Below are positions 1-5,778 of a stretch of 8,138 nt of DNA, one piece after another. Made by a program: the position numbers and the translations under genes. Every line of letters starts with the position of its first letter. The stretch's first letter is position 1. The stretch is from Planctomycetaceae bacterium (GTDB lineage: Bacteria > Planctomycetota > Planctomycetia > Pirellulales > JAEUIK01), in NCBI GenBank assembly GCA_016793185.1, contig JAEUIK010000705.1:1-8138 (forward strand). Direction: 5' to 3'. The notes beneath the pieces were generated by a model. The model was not told the DNA's origin and searched no databases. It was given only the letters and a program-made list of their open reading frames with translations.

Positions 1-637
1 CGCCAGCGAGAATCTGCTCGGTGGCCGCGAGGTTACCGGCCTCGACCAGCGCGATGTCGTTGGCGAGCGTCGCCAGCACGCCCGGCGAGGGGCTGCCGTC
101 GAATCGCGAGCTGACACCAAACGCCGCGTGATCGTGCCAGCCGTGGAAATGCCCGGCGAAGCGCACGATCTTGGTGCGGCCGGTGTGGGCGCGCGCGAGC
201 CGCAACGCCAGCAACGTAGCTTCGGTGCCGCTGTTGGTAAAGCGAATGCGCGCGCACGAGGGCAGCAGCTCCCGAACCGCTTCGGCCCAGCGAATTTCGC
301 CTTCGTGACACGCGCCGTAATGGGTGCCGAGTGCGAGCTGGCGCTCGATCGCCGCGACGATCGGCGGGTAGTTGTGGCCGAACAGCAGGGCGCCATGCCC
401 GCCGCTGTAATCGACGTACTCGTTGCCGTCGACATCCCACTTGCGCGAACCTTCGGCCCGTGCGATGTAGATCGGATAGGGTGCGATGCGCCGGCTGTCG
501 TGAGCAACGCCGCTGGGAAGCACCTCGCAGGCTGCCGAATGTAATCGCGCCGAACCGGGCGTCCGGCGGCAGTACTCTTCCACGATGTTCGAGACGGCAA
601 CGGGCATGTTCTGACTGGAGATGGGTGCGGAGTGCAT
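1..637 (-). CDS. Class III PLP-dependent aminotransferase, glutamate-1-semialdehyde aminomutase-like (partial, N-terminal 212 aa)
   Basis: The gene starts at ATG 637-635, reads leftward and leaves the window still open, so its 3' part is missing. The first 212 residues have the fold-type I class III aminotransferase pattern. There is an entry strand around residues 66-76 (KWDVDGNEYVDYSGG), the phosphate-binding motif NSGTEA at 135-140 followed by LLALRLARAHTGR, and the GHFHGWHDH segment at 162-170, where the family has its cofactor-stacking aromatic region. The catalytic lysine would lie beyond the left edge. The closest named relative is glutamate-1-semialdehyde 2,1-aminomutase (HemL), but the family also contains many aminotransferases of unknown substrate, so I do not assign hemL. 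A second Met at residue 11 is an alternative start. The upstream glycosyltransferase ends only 10 bp away, so the two are probably co-transcribed. The ribosome-binding site is weak (AGG about 9 nt upstream). Confidence 0.88.
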   Translation of the reverse strand, partial: MHSAPISSQNMPVAVSNIVEEYCRRTPGSARLHSAACEVLPSGVAHDSRRIAPYPIYIARAEGSRKWDVDGNEYVDYSGGHGALLFGHNYPPIVAAIERQLALGTHYGACHEGEIRWAEAVRELLPSCARIRFTNSGTEATLLALRLARAHTGRTKIVRFAGHFHGWHDHAAFGVSSRFDGSPSPGVLATLANDIALVEAGNLAATEQILAG

Positions 638-647
638 TGACTGACGC

Positions 648-1823
648 CTAAGACTCTAACCCCTGGCGGCGCGCTCTGCCATCGGCCTCACGGTCGAGCG
701 CCAGCACCTCGGCGTAATGCGTTGCCAATCCCGTCGCGGCGCGCTCGACGTCGAAGACGCTTTCGGCTCGGCGCCGCGCGGCGCCGCCAAGGCGCGTGCG
801 GCCGTCAGGATCGTCGAGCAGCCTGGCTACGGCCGCCGCCAACTCAGAGCCGTCGGCGGTGTCGATGAGCAGCGCCGACGGATCGGCAGACTCGGCAAAG
901 ATCTCGCGCGTTCCGCCGACCGGCGTGGCGACGATCGGCAGCCCGCAGGCGGCCGCTTCGAGCAGCACGCGCCCCAACGGTTCTTGCCGCGCGGGATGGA
1001 CCAGCAAGTCGAGCTGCGGCAGGAGGGTTTCGACGTCGTCGCGCCGTCCCAGAAAATGGACCTGGCCCGGGGCCGCCGCCGTGAGGTCGCGGCGAACCTG
1101 CGCGTCGAAAGCGCGCGACTCGGCCTTTTGCGACGGACAATCGCCGATGATCACCAGATGCGCCGAGGGAAAGTCGGCACGCAAGCGCTGCGCTAGCGGG
1201 AGTAAACGTTCCTGACCCTTGCGGAGGATGATCTGCCCGATGCAGCCAATCAACAGCGCATCGGAGCCGAGTTCCAATTCTGAGAGGAGGGGGCGCGGCG
1301 CATGCGGCTCGCGCGGGCGGAAACGCCTGAGGTCGACCCCGTTATAGAGGACGAACGACTTTTCGAGCGCGAGCCCTTGCGCTACATGGAACGCGCGCGT
1401 CGCTTGCGAGACGGCGAGCAACCGGGCATTCCGGTTCACGTCGGCCATGGCCGCGGCGCTAAGGCCGACGATATCGCGAAGATGGCCGAGACTCGGGAGC
1501 TCGAGCTCGGTGGCGACGGGGCCCGCAAGCCGCGCCATCGCCAGGCTGTTGGCGTGGAGCAGGTCGGGGCGGAGCGCGGTCAACTGCGCCTGGAGGAACT
1601 GGCGCGCCTGCGGTTGCGCCAGACGCCGGCCCTGTGAGTCGATCCACTGGACCGGCAGTTGGGGGACGTCGTGCCGCTGGAAGAGACGGGCCAGCTCGCC
1701 CCCCGCCGGCGCCAGCGCCACGGGCTCGAAGCCCGCCCGGCGCAGGCCGCCGAGCGTCGCCAGCAGCGAACGATCACCGCCGCCGGCCAGAGGGAACTCG
1801 CAGAGCCAGGCAACTTTAGCCAC
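648..1823 (-). CDS. Glycosyltransferase family 4 (GT-B fold)
   Basis: This 391-aa protein has the normal length and two-domain layout of GT4-type glycosyltransferases, which move a sugar from a nucleotide-sugar donor to an acceptor such as a polysaccharide or lipid. The N-terminal Rossmann domain has a glycine-rich loop (FPLAGGGDRS, residues 10-19). The linker carries VSQATR (138-143) and YNGVDLRRFRP (160-170), classic GT4 landmarks. The C-terminal donor domain starts near IGCIGQIILRKGQERLL (192-208), continues with FLGRRDDVETLLPQLDLLVHP (257-277), and has the E-x7-E donor-binding pair at Glu281 and Glu289, then GLPIVATPVGG (294-304). The start is a GTG; no in-frame ATG exists before the upstream stop. 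It is the first gene of a unit with the class III aminotransferase downstream. The acceptor and sugar cannot be told from sequence. Confidence 0.9.
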   Translation of the reverse strand: MAKVAWLCEFPLAGGGDRSLLATLGGLRRAGFEPVALAPAGGELARLFQRHDVPQLPVQWIDSQGRRLAQPQARQFLQAQLTALRPDLLHANSLAMARLAGPVATELELPSLGHLRDIVGLSAAAMADVNRNARLLAVSQATRAFHVAQGLALEKSFVLYNGVDLRRFRPREPHAPRPLLSELELGSDALLIGCIGQIILRKGQERLLPLAQRLRADFPSAHLVIIGDCPSQKAESRAFDAQVRRDLTAAAPGQVHFLGRRDDVETLLPQLDLLVHPARQEPLGRVLLEAAACGLPIVATPVGGTREIFAESADPSALLIDTADGSELAAAVARLLDDPDGRTRLGGAARRRAESVFDVERAATGLATHYAEVLALDREADGRARRQGLES

Positions 1824-1892
1824 GCGTTCGCTCAGAAGGTAGGATAGGGTTGTTCGTCATGAATCCTGCCCGTTACTCGCGCGGAGGTTGGA
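1824..1892. promoter_or_regulatory. Divergent intergenic region between glycosyltransferase and rpiB
   Basis: These 69 bp separate two genes transcribed away from each other and must hold both promoters unless they lie inside the coding regions. The only -10-like string for rpiB is TAGGAT at 1840-1845 (4 of 6 against TATAAT) with no recognisable -35. For the other strand the best is TATCCT in the same stretch, also without a -35. A clear ribosome-binding site for rpiB, GGAGG at 1883-1887, sits 5 nt before its ATG. Confidence 0.3.
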
Positions 1893-2324
1893 ATGAAGAT
1901 CGGGATCGGTTCGGACCACGCCGGCTTTGAGTATAAGGAAGCGATCAAGAAGCATCTCAGCGAAGCCGGGCATGAGGTCGTCGATTTTGGCACGCATTCG
2001 ACGGAACCGGTCGATTATCCGCTCTTCATCCGGCCCGTCGCCTTGGCGGTGGCCGCCGGCGTCTGCGAGCGAGGAATCGTGCTGGGGGGCTCCGGCAACG
2101 GCGAGGCGATGGTCGCCAACCGTGTTCGCGGAGTTCGCTGCGCCCTGTGCTGGAATGTCGAGTCGGCGCGGTTGGGGCGGGCCCATAACGACGCCAACGT
2201 CATCTCGTTGGGCGAGCGGATGATGACCCAGGCCGGGGCGCTGGAGATCGTCGATACGTGGTTGAAAACTCCGTTCGAGGCGGGGCGCCACATCCGCCGG
2301 ATCGAGATGATCGACACGCTGTAA
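1893..2324 (+). CDS. rpiB: Ribose 5-phosphate isomerase B (Glu-type active site)
   Basis: This 143-aa protein interconverts ribose 5-phosphate and ribulose 5-phosphate in the non-oxidative pentose phosphate pathway, in the cytoplasm. It is full length for RpiB/LacAB-type isomerases. The N-terminus MKIGIGSDHAGFEYKE has the conserved Asp8-His9 pair, EVVDFGTHS follows at 28-36, and ARLGRAHNDANV (92-103) carries His98-Asn99-Asp100. In E. coli-type enzymes a catalytic Cys lies in CGTGIG; here that loop reads GGSGNGE (65-71), with Gly at the Cys position and Glu71 at its end. This is the pattern of Mycobacterium tuberculosis RpiB, in which a Glu serves as the base. GGAGG 5 nt upstream of the ATG supports the start. 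The gene is apparently monocistronic. Confidence 0.95.
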   Translation: MKIGIGSDHAGFEYKEAIKKHLSEAGHEVVDFGTHSTEPVDYPLFIRPVALAVAAGVCERGIVLGGSGNGEAMVANRVRGVRCALCWNVESARLGRAHNDANVISLGERMMTQAGALEIVDTWLKTPFEAGRHIRRIEMIDTL

Positions 2325-2439
2325 GTTACCGTCAACTGGGGGCTTAATCGCGCCGGGGGGGCCATTGCGGCAATCTGGGATAAAGTCTGTGTTGCCCAGT
2401 CTGCGCAGAACTTTTTTCTTGAATCTAGCGAGGAGTCGC
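2325..2439. other. Non-coding region downstream of rpiB
   Basis: No convincing gene is seen here. It contains a G-rich run near 2354-2361 and the terminator-like element listed separately. It is the first part of a 478-bp gap that continues with the promoter and leader of the PEP-CTERM gene. Confidence 0.6.
2375..2420 (+). terminator. Weak candidate intrinsic terminator of rpiB
   Basis: A 5-bp stem (CTGGG at 2375-2379 with CCCAG at 2395-2399) is followed by the palindrome TCTGCGCAGA (2400-2409) and then six T's at 2412-2417. The T-run is good but both stems are weak (a 15-nt loop, and a palindrome with almost no loop), so termination here is only possible, not certain. Confidence 0.3.
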
Positions 2440-2467
2440 TTGACGGGTGCTGGATTCCGATTAGACT
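2440..2467 (+). promoter_or_regulatory. Candidate sigma70 promoter for the PEP-CTERM gene
   Basis: TTGACG at 2440-2445 (5 of 6 to the -35 consensus) is followed after 16 bp by TAGACT at 2462-2467 (4 of 6 to the -10 consensus). Transcription would start near 2474, giving a leader of about 330 nt before the PEP-CTERM gene. The surrounding DNA (2450-2510) is markedly AT-richer than the rest of the window, which fits a promoter. Confidence 0.45.
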
Positions 2468-2481
2468 TTTTCTAACTTAAT

Positions 2482-2505
2482 TGAGACTCATTCTCATCTG
2501 AGAAT
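2482..2505. promoter_or_regulatory. Fur-box-like operator: overlapping inverted repeats
   Basis: TGAGACTCATTCTCA (2482-2496) matches the 7-1-7 Fur box TGATAATNATTATCA at 11 of 14 positions. It shares its right arm with a second, perfect 7-2-7 dyad, ATTCTCA-TC-TGAGAAT (2490-2505), giving three half-sites in tandem. The site lies just downstream of the predicted transcription start, where a bound repressor would block the promoter. The loops are too small for a good RNA hairpin, which favours a protein-binding site. Fur-family binding is an inference from the match only; no fur gene is in the window. Confidence 0.4.
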
Positions 2506-2531
2506 TTTAAAGGCTGGGCCGCTACTGAGAA

Positions 2532-2563
2532 CTTGATCGCGAGCCGTTTCGCGCTCGCTCAAG
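2532..2563 (+). other. Leader stem-loop 1 upstream of PEP-CTERM gene
   Basis: CTTGA (2532-2536) plus GCGAGC (2539-2544) pair with GCTCGC (2553-2558) plus TCAAG (2559-2563): 11 base pairs interrupted by a 2-nt bulge on the left strand and closed by an 8-nt loop. No T-run follows, so it is not an intrinsic terminator. It would fold in the untranslated leader RNA. Confidence 0.4.
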
Positions 2564-2580
2564 AAGCTATCTGCCAACCT

Positions 2581-2609
2581 GACTCTCGCGGGCTCCGAGT
2601 CCCGAGGTC
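2581..2609 (+). other. Leader stem-loop 2 upstream of PEP-CTERM gene
   Basis: GAC (2581-2583), CTC (2585-2587) and GGG (2590-2592) pair with CCC, GAG and GTC (2601-2609). This gives 9 base pairs with a single T bulge and a GC bulge on the left strand and an 8-nt loop. Bulge side and loop size resemble stem-loop 1. From here to 2790 I see only short C-rich sequence and no gene with coding character. Confidence 0.3.
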
Positions 2610-2802
2610 GGAACTTCGCCGCGCCCGCCAGCTCTTTCCTCTCGCGCCAGCCAACTGCGGCCGTTTCCAGCGATTCTGCTTCTTCCAGCGTTCGTGCCCC
2701 GTCGCTTTCGCACCCCTCGCCCCAAGAGTGCGCGGCGGTCCACACGGAGTCATTCATGGGTCGGGCGTTATTGCCCACACTTAGTTCAAAAGGAAACTGC
2801 TG

Positions 2803-3504
2803 ATGTTTCGTAAGACACTTGCCTTCGTAGTCGCTGTTGTCGTATGTGCTGCCTCGGTTCCCGCGCTTGCCATTTCGGTTCCGACGTTGGAAGACTTTGA
2901 TACCGGTACGGCCGAATGGCGCCAGAACTCGAAGGCGGTTGCCGTGGACTGGTTCGAGAACGGCGGTCCGGACGGGGCTGGCGATAGCTATATCGGTTAC
3001 GATCGCAATCTGGGCACTTCGACCGGAATCCAAGTGATCTTTCGCGGGCAGGACGAATTTGACGCCAGCGGCGACGCCTTCGTCGGCGATTGGATTGCGG
3101 CAGGCGTCGGCGAATACAGCTTCTGGTTCAAGCACAATGCCCCGGCTGCGTTGGCGGTGGGAGCCCGCTGGGCCAAGTCCGCGAACTCGCCCGGCATGAG
3201 CTTCACGTACCCAACGCTCATCGCTCCCGGCGCATGGACCCTGCTCAGCTTTGAACTCGACCCGTCGATTCCCGGCTGGATCAACGAAGGGGCCGGCCCC
3301 ACGGTGGCGGATGGCTTTGCGAATGTCTTCGCGGCCGTCGGCAACCTGCAGGTCTACGCCCAGCGCGACGCGAGCATTCCCATTAACACGACAGTGAGCT
3401 TCGGCTTGGACAAGGTGCTGGCCACGCCCGAGCCGAGCACGCTCGTCCTGGCCGCCGTGGGTGGGTTGGGCCTGGCCCTCGTCACCCGCCGCCGCCAAAA
3501 GTAA
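2803..3504 (+). CDS. PEP-CTERM sorting domain protein (exported, predicted jelly-roll domain)
   Basis: This 233-aa protein is predicted to be exported and sorted at the cell surface. Residues 1-23 form a signal peptide (MFRK, hydrophobic core, cleavage after PALA). The C-terminus has the PEP-CTERM signal: TPEPST at 208-213, a hydrophobic segment to about 227, then the basic tail RRRQK. Proteins with this tail are processed by an exosortase, not encoded here. The middle (about 28-205) begins LEDFDTGTAEW and contains GGPDGAGDSY (54-63) and GDWIAAGVGEYSFWF (95-109). This resembles a beta-sandwich domain of carbohydrate-binding type seen in other PEP-CTERM proteins; that reading is inference and the ligand is unknown. 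AAGGA around 2790-2794, 8 nt before the ATG, supports the start. Candidate promoter, Fur-like dyad and leader hairpins lie upstream, and a strong terminator follows. Confidence 0.88.
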   Translation: MFRKTLAFVVAVVVCAASVPALAISVPTLEDFDTGTAEWRQNSKAVAVDWFENGGPDGAGDSYIGYDRNLGTSTGIQVIFRGQDEFDASGDAFVGDWIAAGVGEYSFWFKHNAPAALAVGARWAKSANSPGMSFTYPTLIAPGAWTLLSFELDPSIPGWINEGAGPTVADGFANVFAAVGNLQVYAQRDASIPINTTVSFGLDKVLATPEPSTLVLAAVGGLGLALVTRRRQK

Positions 3505-3541
3505 GCAACTGCAGGTCGCTACCTGGAGCGAATAACCTGAG

Positions 3542-3579
3542 AGCCCGCAGCGTTGCCTCCCGCGGCGCTGCGGGCTTTT
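3542..3579 (+). terminator. Intrinsic terminator after the PEP-CTERM gene
   Basis: AGCCCGCAGCG (3542-3552) and CGCTGCGGGCT (3566-3576) form a perfect 11-bp stem with a 13-nt loop, followed by a short T-tract (TTTT, 3576-3579). It begins 38 nt after the PEP-CTERM stop codon and isolates that gene from the one downstream. Confidence 0.85.
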
Positions 3580-3613
3580 CGTTGCGCCTGGTTGGCCGGC
3601 GCGGGGGGCGGAC

Positions 3614-3622
3614 TGCTAGAAT
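3614..3622 (+). promoter_or_regulatory. Extended -10 promoter of the beta-propeller gene
   Basis: TGC immediately precedes TAGAAT (3617-3622), a 5 of 6 match to TATAAT with the TGn extension. A weak -35 (TTGGCC, 3592-3597) is 19 bp upstream, longer than ideal, so the extended -10 would matter most. Transcription would start near 3630, about 50 nt before the ATG. Confidence 0.5.
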
Positions 3623-3681
3623 CATCTCCACGGAACTCCCGCGACTCTTCCGTTTCGATCGCTCGCCGAGGTGCAACAGCC

Positions 3682-5484
3682 ATGAGTGTCGCCGCATCCA
3701 CAGCGTCTGCGGACTCGCCTGCTCCAGCAAGCATCCGGTTTGAACCCTGGCTGCTGCCAGGCTGGATCGTCGTGGGCGCCTATTGGATCTACAGTGCGGT
3801 GCTGCAGGTGCTCGGGCTCCCCATCGCCTACACCTTCTTCGGGATGGTGATCGGCGGATTGGCGCTGCCGGCGCTCTTTACCGGTTGGTGGTTCACGAAT
3901 CGGCGCGTGACCTGGTTCGATCGCGGGCTCGCTTTCGGCTTGATGGTCCTCGTGGGCGCGGTGACGGGTCTCTTGATCGATCGCTCGGTCGGCGCGTTCG
4001 GCTTGATGTTCGCCGGGGTGCCAATCGTGCTGACGCTCTGGCTGGTCTGGTTGACGGTGGCCGCGAAGGCGTCGCGGCGCACAAAACTCGCCGGATTGGC
4101 CGCCGTGTTCTGTCTCGGGTGGGGTGCGCTCCTGCCGCTGCGCATGGATGGTATCACCGGCAACCAGCGGGCCTCGCTGCACTGGCGATGGACGCCGACG
4201 GCCGAGTCGCTCTACCTGGCCGAGCAGCAGAAAAGAATCGAATTGAGCCCGGCATTGCCGTCGACGCCCATCGCGTTTGCTGCGGGAGACTGGAATCAGT
4301 TTCGCGGTCCCGGGCGCGACGGCGAGCTGCGGGGCGTGAAGATCGCCACGGACTGGGCCGCCGAACCCCCGCAACTGCTCTGGAAACAGCGCATCGGTCC
4401 GGGTTGGTCGTCGTTCGCCGTCATCGGCGATCGCGTTTATACGCAGGAGCAGCGCGGCGAACTCGAGTCGGTTCTGTGTCTCGATGCTGCGACAGGAAAG
4501 ACGATCTGGGTCCACTCCGACCAGGCACGCTTCTGGGACGGCCAGGCCGGGGCCGGTCCGCGCGCGACGCCCACTTTCGCCGACAGCCGGCTCTATACCC
4601 TCGGAGCGACCGGAATTCTGAATTGTCGCGACGCCGCCAGCGGCATGCTGATCTGGACGCACGACACGGCCAAAGATTCCGGCGCCGCTGCGCAAATGTG
4701 GGGGATCTCGAACTCGCCGCTCGTCGTCGACGGGCTGGTGATCGTGTGGGCCGGCGGACCGGGGGACAAGGGGCTGCTCGCCTATCGCACCGACGACGGA
4801 ACGCTGGCCTGGAGCGCGGCGGCCGGCACGGTCAGTTACACCTCGCCGCAGCTGGCCGAGATCGACGGCGTGCGACAGGTGCTCTTCTTCAGCGAGCAGG
4901 GGCTCGTCGCACTCGATCCGGCCACTGGCAAGCAGCTCTGGGAGTTTCCGGCGCTCAATGCCGGCATCTGGCGGGCGATCACCCCGCGTCAGGTGGGCCC
5001 TCAGCGAATCCTGCTCGGCTCGGAGGATCTCGGACTGGTAGCGATCGACATCGCCCACGCAGGTGACACCTGGAAGGCGAGCGAGCATCTTGCCTCGCGC
5101 GCGATGCGGCCCGCCTACAACGACTTTGTCGTGCTCGACGGACACGTCTATGGCCTCGACGGCGGATTCGCCTGCTGTGCGGACCTCGAATCCCTCAAGC
5201 GTAAGTGGAAGGGGGGCCGCTACGGGCACGGGCAGATCCTGCTCATCGCCGATCAGCAGCTGTTGCTGATTCTGACCGAGACGGGCGAGATCGCCCTGGT
5301 GCGCGCCACGCCCGACAAGCACGAAGAGCTCGTCCGCATCCCCGGCATCACCGGCAAGACCTGGAATCATCCGGTGATCGCCCACGGCCGGCTGTTCATC
5401 CGCAACGACGAGGAGATGGCTTGCTTTGCATTGAAGCTGGAGCCGGAGGCGGTTGCGGCCGCCAGGATTCACGTGTCGCGCTAA
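3682..5484 (+). CDS. Membrane-anchored PQQ-like beta-propeller protein
   Basis: The protein is 600 aa from the ATG at 3682, which has GAGG (3668-3671) 10 nt upstream. The reading frame stays open further upstream, but that stretch overlaps the preceding terminator and is not used. Residues 25-152 hold about five hydrophobic segments (near 25-43, 48-70, 83-99, 105-127, 136-152). After a linker, DWNQFRGPGRDG (203-214) opens a beta-propeller with quinoprotein/BamB-like blade signatures: LDAATGKTIW (267-276), DAASGMLIW (317-325), TDDGTLAW (370-377) and LDPATGKQLW (411-420). Planctomycetes encode many such proteins; most have no assigned function, and nothing here shows that PQQ is bound or that it is an enzyme. 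The propeller probably faces the periplasm. A scaffold or redox role are both possible. Confidence 0.88.
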   Translation: MSVAASTASADSPAPASIRFEPWLLPGWIVVGAYWIYSAVLQVLGLPIAYTFFGMVIGGLALPALFTGWWFTNRRVTWFDRGLAFGLMVLVGAVTGLLIDRSVGAFGLMFAGVPIVLTLWLVWLTVAAKASRRTKLAGLAAVFCLGWGALLPLRMDGITGNQRASLHWRWTPTAESLYLAEQQKRIELSPALPSTPIAFAAGDWNQFRGPGRDGELRGVKIATDWAAEPPQLLWKQRIGPGWSSFAVIGDRVYTQEQRGELESVLCLDAATGKTIWVHSDQARFWDGQAGAGPRATPTFADSRLYTLGATGILNCRDAASGMLIWTHDTAKDSGAAAQMWGISNSPLVVDGLVIVWAGGPGDKGLLAYRTDDGTLAWSAAAGTVSYTSPQLAEIDGVRQVLFFSEQGLVALDPATGKQLWEFPALNAGIWRAITPRQVGPQRILLGSEDLGLVAIDIAHAGDTWKASEHLASRAMRPAYNDFVVLDGHVYGLDGGFACCADLESLKRKWKGGRYGHGQILLIADQQLLLILTETGEIALVRATPDKHEELVRIPGITGKTWNHPVIAHGRLFIRNDEEMACFALKLEPEAVAAARIHVSR

Positions 5485-5527
5485 TCGCGCGTTCGACAGG
5501 ATGCGCCAGCCGCCCGGACGCGCGATT
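5483..5527 (+). terminator. Inverted repeat at the end of the beta-propeller gene
   Basis: AATCGCGCGT (5483-5492) and ACGCGCGATT (5518-5527) form a perfect 10-bp stem with a 25-nt loop, beginning inside the stop codon. No T-run follows directly, so it may end or stabilise the transcript without being a textbook intrinsic terminator. Confidence 0.4.
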
Positions 5528-5778
5528 CAGGTTGACGCCGCGTTGCCGGGCACTACATTGGTTTTTACCTGTCTTGTATTGGGCGCAGGACGGTGCGTTG
5601 AAGTAGTCTTGCCGGAGCGCATTGCGCCGGCGACTGACGCGCCGAATGCTCGCGGTTCTGTCCGTATCCTGCGCCGTGATTAGCTGGTTGCGTGGTCGCC
5701 GGTATTCGTGCGCGCTGCTGGCAGGCACCTCAATGCACCTGGCGTTCCTTTGCGCTCGGTCCTTTCAGGGAGATTGCC
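5485..5778. other. Non-coding region before the Hint-domain gene
   Basis: This 294-bp stretch has no gene I can support; an in-frame extension of the Hint gene into it (to 5692) lacks a ribosome-binding site. It contains the 5483-5527 inverted repeat, a candidate promoter, and a small hairpin in the presumed leader. In that hairpin GCCGG (5611-5615) pairs with CCGGC (5627-5631), with an inner CGC/GCG stem and an ATT loop. Confidence 0.6.
5532..5559 (+). promoter_or_regulatory. Candidate sigma70 promoter of the Hint-toxin/immunity operon
   Basis: TTGACG (5532-5537) and TACATT (5554-5559; 4 of 6 to TATAAT) are separated by 16 bp, the same -35 and spacing as the candidate at 2440. Transcription would start near 5566, leaving a leader of about 210 nt. 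Confidence 0.4.

Noticed and set aside
33..544. Open frames overlapping the aminotransferase on both strands
   Set aside because: The frame starting at 637 on the minus strand gives a clear class III aminotransferase with the NSGTEA motif; the others are low-complexity Arg/Ala products.
2533..2784. Possible 83-aa small protein in the PEP-CTERM leader
   Set aside because: It has no ATG start or ribosome-binding site, is rich in Arg, Pro and Ser, and overlaps the stem-loops; it looks like non-coding leader.
2494..3498. 334-codon open frame on the minus strand, antisense to the PEP-CTERM gene
   Set aside because: The plus strand has a signal peptide, a PEP-CTERM tail, a ribosome-binding site and a terminator. 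The antisense frame has none of these and crosses the promoter region.
3553..3681. Upstream extension of the beta-propeller gene
   Set aside because: It would start inside the terminator hairpin loop and upstream of the TAGAAT promoter; ATG 3682 with GAGG is the better start.
3622..5472. 616-codon open frame on the minus strand, antisense to the beta-propeller gene
   Set aside because: The plus strand encodes a clear multi-blade propeller with membrane segments. The antisense product is rich in Arg, Gly, Pro and His with no family features, as expected for high-GC shadow frames.
5692..5778. Upstream extension of the Hint gene by 29 residues
   Set aside because: There is no ribosome-binding site at 5692, whereas GGGAG is well spaced before ATG 5779.
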